Shown here: piece after piece, positions 60,444-64,000 of the stretch
How the letters are laid out: the number at the start of each line of letters is the position of its first letter
Position numbering within the stretch: the stretch's first letter is position 1
NCBI GenBank assembly: GCA_963823505.1
Contig: CAWGLY010000005.1
Coordinates: 1,178,001 to 1,242,000, forward strand
DNA from: DATHZQ01 sp963823505
Lineage (GTDB): Bacteria; Actinomycetota; Acidimicrobiia; Spongiisociales; UBA5794
DNA: 64,000 bases
Reading direction: 5' to 3'
The notes under the pieces: model-generated
Seen by the model: the letters and a program-made list of their open reading frames with translations, nothing else
Told to the model about the DNA's origin: nothing
Databases searched by the model: none
Translations under genes and position numbers: made by a program

Positions 60444-62030
60444 ATGCCGAGCGGAGTGGACATCACCGGCCCCATCGAACCTCGATTCGACGAGGTGCTC
60501 ACCGACGAGGCCATCCATTTCATCGCCGACCTCCACCGCCGCTTCAATCCCCGCAGGATGGAGCTCCTCGCCGCCCGCAAAGAACGGCAGCGGCGGATCG
60601 ACGACGGGGAGATGCCGGACTTCCTGCCCGAGACCGCTCACATCCGGGAAGGCGACTGGCAGGTGGCATCTCCGCCTGCCGACCTTGCCGATCGCCGCGT
60701 CGAGATCACCGGACCCACCGACCGCAAGATGGTGATCAACGCCCTCAACTCCGGAGCGCGGGTGTTCATGGCGGATTTCGAGGACGCCAACTCCCCCGGA
60801 TGGCACAACATGGTGGATGGTCAGGTCAACTTGAAGGACGCCGTCCGCCGCACCATCGATTTCACCAGCCCTGAGGGCAAGCAGTACTCGCTCAACGACG
60901 AGACCGCCCGCCTGCTCGTACGTCCTCGCGGCTGGCACCTCGATGAGCGCCACATCCTCGTCGACGGGGAGCAGATGTCCGGCTCGCTGATGGACTTCGG
61001 GCTGTACTTCTTCCACAACGCCAGGGAGTTGCTGGCGCGGGGCAGCGGCCCGTACTACTACCTGCCGAAGCTGGAGAGCCACCTCGAAGCGCGCTTGTGG
61101 AACGACGCCTTCATCCACTCCCAGGATGTCCTGGGCGTGCCGCAAGGGTCGATACGGGCCACGGTGTTGATCGAGACGATCCTGGCCGCATTCGAGATGG
61201 AGGAGATTCTCTACGAGCTACGCGACCACTCGATCGGGTTGAACGCAGGACGCTGGGACTACATCTTCTCCATCATCAAGAAGTTCCGGAACGATCCTGA
61301 CAAGCTCCTCCCCGACCGCGTGCAGATCACGATGACGGTCCCGATGATGAAGTCGTACACAGACCTCCTGGTGAAGACATGCCACAAGCGCGGCGCCTTT
61401 GCCATGGGGGGAATGGCGGCGTTCATCCCCAGCCGCGACGAAGAGGTGAACCGCCTCGCCTTCGCCAAGGTGCGCGAGGACAAGGAGCGGGAGTCGAGGG
61501 ACGGCCACGACGGCACATGGGTCGCCCATCCTGGGCTCGTGCCGCTCGCCGGTGAGATCTTCGCCGAGGCGCTGGGCGGCAAACCCAACCAGATCGACAA
61601 GCAGCGGCCGGACGTCCACGTCACCGCGGCCGACCTGCTCGACACCACCGTCGAGGGAGGCGAAATCACGGAGGCCGGTGTACGCACCAACGTGGATGTT
61701 GCCATCCAGTACATCGCATCGTGGCTCCGGGGCAACGGTGCAGCGGCGATCTACAACCTCATGGAGGACGCCGCCACCGCCGAGATCTCGCGTAGCCAGG
61801 TGTGGCAGTGGGTCACCAACGGAGCGACCCTGCCAGACGGCTCGAAGATCGGCCCCGACTTCGTGCGCCAGATCGCCGACCAGGAGACGGCCCGGTTGCG
61901 GGAGGAGTTCGGCGCGGAGATCTTCGACCAGGGCAAGTTCGAAGAGGCTCGCCGGATCTTCGAAGACGTCGCGCTCTCCCCTGACTTCCCTGAGTTCCTG
62001 ACGCTGCCAGCCTACGAGCTGTTGGAGTGA
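60444..62030 (+). CDS. aceB: Malate synthase A
   Basis: 528 aa, typical of malate synthase A. It condenses glyoxylate and acetyl-CoA to malate. RVFMADFEDANSPGWHNM, LLVRPRGWHLDE, ATVLIETILAAFEMEEILYEL, LNAGRWDYIFSIIKK and the C-terminal catalytic aspartate in NLMEDAATAEISRSQVWQW are conserved. The start at 60444 has GGAGCG upstream; the extension to 60315 runs through the RamB promoter region. First gene of the glyoxylate operon. Confidence 0.96.
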   Translation: MPSGVDITGPIEPRFDEVLTDEAIHFIADLHRRFNPRRMELLAARKERQRRIDDGEMPDFLPETAHIREGDWQVASPPADLADRRVEITGPTDRKMVINALNSGARVFMADFEDANSPGWHNMVDGQVNLKDAVRRTIDFTSPEGKQYSLNDETARLLVRPRGWHLDERHILVDGEQMSGSLMDFGLYFFHNARELLARGSGPYYYLPKLESHLEARLWNDAFIHSQDVLGVPQGSIRATVLIETILAAFEMEEILYELRDHSIGLNAGRWDYIFSIIKKFRNDPDKLLPDRVQITMTVPMMKSYTDLLVKTCHKRGAFAMGGMAAFIPSRDEEVNRLAFAKVREDKERESRDGHDGTWVAHPGLVPLAGEIFAEALGGKPNQIDKQRPDVHVTAADLLDTTVEGGEITEAGVRTNVDVAIQYIASWLRGNGAAAIYNLMEDAATAEISRSQVWQWVTNGATLPDGSKIGPDFVRQIADQETARLREEFGAEIFDQGKFEEARRIFEDVALSPDFPEFLTLPAYELLE

Positions 62031-62038
62031 GGCGTTCC

Positions 62039-62066
62039 CGTATCCCGAAACCCGTATCCCCGTACG
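62039..62066. repeat. Short heptamer-phased repeat between aceB and aceA
   Basis: Four consecutive 7-mers: CGTATCC, CGAAACC, CGTATCC, CCGTACG. Same phase and a similar word (GTATCC) as the 10.8-kb repeat. Confidence 0.45.
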
Positions 62067-62097
62067 CACAAGCACTCGAGCCTGAGGAGGCACGCAC

Positions 62098-63369
62098 ATG
62101 AATCGCCAGGAACGGATTGCAGCACTTGAAGCTGAGTGGCAGAGCCCGCGTTGGGACGGGATCACCCGTGAGCACACGGCCGAAGACGTCGTGCGGCTCC
62201 AAGGATCCTTCACCACCGAGCACACCATCGCCCGGATGGGTGCGGAGAAGCTGTCCAAGCTCCTCGCCACGGAAGACTACGTTCACGCGCTAGGTGCCAT
62301 CAGCGGCGGGCAAGCCGTGCAAATGGCGAAGGCGGGACTCAAGGCCATCTACCTGTCGGGCTGGCAGGTCGCCGGTGACGCCAACGAAGCCGGCCAGGTC
62401 TACCCCGACCAGTCGCTCTATCCCGCCAACTCGGGCCCGAGCCTCGTCAAGCGGATCAACAACGCGCTGGCTCGCGCCGATGAGATCGAGTGGGGCGAAG
62501 GCAACGACGACACCGACTACATGCTGCCCATCGTGGCCGACGCCGAGGCAGGCTTCGGCGGCGCACTGAACGTGTACGAGTTGACCAAGGCGTACATCGC
62601 CGCCGGTGCGGCAGCCGTCCACCTCGAGGACCAGCTCGCTTCGGAGAAGAAATGCGGCCACATGGGTGGCAAGGTGCTCGTCCCAACCAGTCAGCACGTG
62701 CGCACGCTGAAGGCGGCCCGGCTTGCGGCCGATGTCTCCGCCACGCCGACGCTGGTCGTGGCTCGCACCGACTCGCTGGCCGCCACGCTCCTCACCAGCG
62801 ACATCGACGAGCGCGATCAGCAGTTCGCAACCGGAGAGCGTTCCGCGGAGGGCTTCTACTACGTGCAGAACGGCATGGACGCAGCCATTTCTCGCGGTCT
62901 TGCCTATGCCCCGTACTCGGATCTGATCTGGTGCGAAACGTCCAAGCCGAATCTCGAGGAAGCGGCGCAGTTCGCCGACGCCATCCACGCTCAGTTCCCG
63001 GGCAAGATGCTGGCCTACAACTGCTCACCTTCCTTCAACTGGAAGGCCGCGTTGGACGACGCGACCATCGCCTCCTTCCAGAAGGAACTGGGGGCCATGG
63101 GGTACCGGTTCCAGTTCATCACGCTGGCCGGCTTCCACGCTCTGAATTACTCGATGTTCGAGCTGGCCAAGGGCTACGCTGCCGAGGGCATGACGGCCTA
63201 CGTCAAGCTCCAGGAGGCGGAGTTCGGCGCCGAAGGGGCGGGCTACACGGCTACCAAGCACCAGCGCGAGGTCGGCGCGGGCCACTTCGACGACGTGGCA
63301 ACCGTCATCTCCGGCGGCACGGCGTCAACCCTTGCCCTCGAAGGTTCAACCGAGCAGGAGCAGTTCTAG
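62098..63369 (+). CDS. aceA: Isocitrate lyase
   Basis: 423 aa. The catalytic cysteine is C186 in SEKKCGHMGGKVL, the signature of the family. WQVAGDANEAGQVYPDQSLYP and AGFGGALNVYELTKAYI are also conserved. It splits isocitrate to succinate and glyoxylate, the latter used by the adjacent malate synthase. GAGGAGG precedes the ATG at 62098. Together with aceB it lets the cell grow on acetate or fatty acids. Confidence 0.97.
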   Translation: MNRQERIAALEAEWQSPRWDGITREHTAEDVVRLQGSFTTEHTIARMGAEKLSKLLATEDYVHALGAISGGQAVQMAKAGLKAIYLSGWQVAGDANEAGQVYPDQSLYPANSGPSLVKRINNALARADEIEWGEGNDDTDYMLPIVADAEAGFGGALNVYELTKAYIAAGAAAVHLEDQLASEKKCGHMGGKVLVPTSQHVRTLKAARLAADVSATPTLVVARTDSLAATLLTSDIDERDQQFATGERSAEGFYYVQNGMDAAISRGLAYAPYSDLIWCETSKPNLEEAAQFADAIHAQFPGKMLAYNCSPSFNWKAALDDATIASFQKELGAMGYRFQFITLAGFHALNYSMFELAKGYAAEGMTAYVKLQEAEFGAEGAGYTATKHQREVGAGHFDDVATVISGGTASTLALEGSTEQEQF

Positions 63370-63381
63370 GAGAGGGATGAC

Positions 63382-63430
63382 TTGGTACGAGGTACTTGGT
63401 ACCAAATACCTCGTACCAAATACCTCGTGC
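63382..63430. repeat. Heptamer-phased palindrome between aceA and DUF2237 gene
   Basis: 49 nt read as seven 7-mers in perfect register, each ending in GTAC, ATAC or GTGC. It contains a 13-bp inverted repeat TTGGTACGAGGTA (63382-63394) / TACCTCGTACCAA (63407-63419) around the palindrome TTGGTACCAA (63396-63405), plus a tandem 14-mer ACCAAATACCTCGT (63401 and 63415). It can form a 38-nt hairpin just before the ATG at 63435 and may end aceA transcripts. Confidence 0.7.
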
Positions 63431-63434
63431 GCGT

Positions 63435-63827
63435 ATGAGTGACCGCAACGTCTTGGGTGGCGAGCTGCAGGTGTGCGGGACCGACCCGCTGACCGGGTTC
63501 TATCGCGACGGGTCGTGCACCACGGGGCCCCAGGACATCGGCAGCCACACGGTGTGTGCGGTCATGACGCGGGAGTTTCTCGAACATCAGCGCGGCATCG
63601 GCAACGATCTCTCGACACCGATGCCGGAGTACCACTTCGCCGGCCTGGTCCCGGGTGACCCATGGTGTGTGACCGTACGGAACTGGCTTCGGGCCTACCA
63701 CGACGGGGTGGCCGCACCGGTGGTGCTTGCTGCCACGCACGAACGAGCCCTCGATGTCGTGCCGCTGTCAGTGCTCCGAGCGCACGCTGTGGACGTCCCA
63801 GACGACCCGGGGGTCCTCGAAGTCTGA
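63435..63827 (+). CDS. DUF2237 family protein
   Basis: 130 aa. NVLGGELQVCGTDPLTGFYRDGSC, HTVCAVMTREFLEHQ and GNDLSTPMPEYHFAGLVPGDPWC (each seen in order) mark DUF2237. This small family has conserved cysteines, histidine and tryptophan and no known function. The ATG at 63435 follows the heptamer palindrome by 4 nt; no Shine-Dalgarno is visible. Confidence 0.85.
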   Translation: MSDRNVLGGELQVCGTDPLTGFYRDGSCTTGPQDIGSHTVCAVMTREFLEHQRGIGNDLSTPMPEYHFAGLVPGDPWCVTVRNWLRAYHDGVAAPVVLAATHERALDVVPLSVLRAHAVDVPDDPGVLEV

Positions 63828-63840
63828 CGCGCGACGGCGG

Positions 63841-64000
63841 TCAGCGGCTGAGGGAGACGCCGAGTTCGCCAAGCAACGTGCGAACCCGCAGCTCGATCTC
63901 GTCGCGGATCAGGCGGACTACTTCTACACCCTTTCCTGCCGGGTCCTCGAGTTCCCAGTCGAAGTACCGCTTGCCCGGAAACACCGGACAGACATCTCCG
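63841..64000 (-). CDS. Arsenate reductase / low-MW phosphatase-type protein (3' part only)
   Basis: The last 52 codons of a minus-strand gene that continues beyond the window. GDVCPVFPGKRYFDWELEDP and VVRLIRDEIELRVRTLLGEL match the C-terminus of arsenate reductase ArsC of the low-molecular-weight tyrosine phosphatase fold. The catalytic N-terminal loop lies outside the window, so activity cannot be judged. Confidence 0.75.
   Translation of the reverse strand, partial: GDVCPVFPGKRYFDWELEDPAGKGVEVVRLIRDEIELRVRTLLGELGVSLSR

Overview
The window is GC-rich, densely packed DNA with many ATGA/GTGA stop-start overlaps. It looks like a chromosome segment of an actinobacterium. Pointers are an AdnAB-type pair of helicase-nucleases, a RamB-type regulator beside the glyoxylate genes, an F420-type luciferase-like oxidoreductase, many leaderless-looking genes (a TANNNT box 6-7 nt before the start codon, no Shine-Dalgarno) and no phage or plasmid genes. 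Class Acidimicrobiia is my best guess; that placement is inference. No rRNA, tRNA, CRISPR array or insertion sequence was found.

Layout. 0-4 kb: an NMT1/THI5-type ABC importer (two permeases, ATPase, binding lipoprotein), then a GNAT acetyltransferase. 4.5-6.4 kb: an amylosucrase-like GH13 enzyme. 6.4-10.7 kb: a PH/SHOCT membrane protein, two lipoproteins and a LuxR-type two-component system. 7.1-7.5 kb and 10.7-11.9 kb are noncoding and repeat-rich: two related hairpin-rich elements and a 7-bp-periodic inverted repeat. 12-14.2 kb: an Fe-S PD-(D/E)XK nuclease, a decayed glutamate dehydrogenase pseudogene and a DUF488 gene. 14.4-17.7 kb: an Lrp regulator divergent from a two-gene PLP-lyase operon (a gamma-lyase-type enzyme and tyrosine phenol-lyase). 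17.8-25.5 kb: an orphan osmolyte-binding lipoprotein, YceH, and adnA-adnB. 25.5-35.3 kb: dtd, a DUF368 undecaprenyl-phosphate translocase, an LLM oxidoreductase, a cation/proton antiporter with a fused KTN-USP regulator, a CoA-transferase, and an ABC-2 exporter with a methyltransferase.

35.3-41.6 kb (minus strand) holds the most striking locus: nurA-herA-sbcD(mre11)-sbcC(rad50), four overlapping genes in an arrangement typical of archaeal DNA-end resection. A possible micro-ORF with a zinc-ribbon tail, missed by ordinary ORF calling, lies just upstream. 41.9-45.9 kb: a double GNAT protein, nucleoside hydrolase, ribokinase and a PQQ-type sugar dehydrogenase. 46-48 kb: RRM protein plus IF-1, and an MFS transporter. 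48.5-58.2 kb: hydrolase, small membrane protein, a second antiporter, msrB, a MoxR-VWA pair, a methyltransferase and an acyl-CoA dehydrogenase. 58.2-58.8 kb: a toxin-antitoxin pair with a perfect palindromic operator. 58.9-63.8 kb: RamB divergent from malate synthase and isocitrate lyase (glyoxylate shunt), DUF2237, and the 3' end of an arsenate reductase-type gene.

Themes. DNA-end processing is heavily represented (AdnAB, NurA-HerA-Mre11-Rad50, a lone Fe-S nuclease). Carbon from acetyl-CoA, amino acids and nucleosides is handled by the glyoxylate, PLP-lyase and nucleoside genes. Four intergenic loci share inverted repeats phased at exactly 7 bp, which I cannot assign to a family I know.
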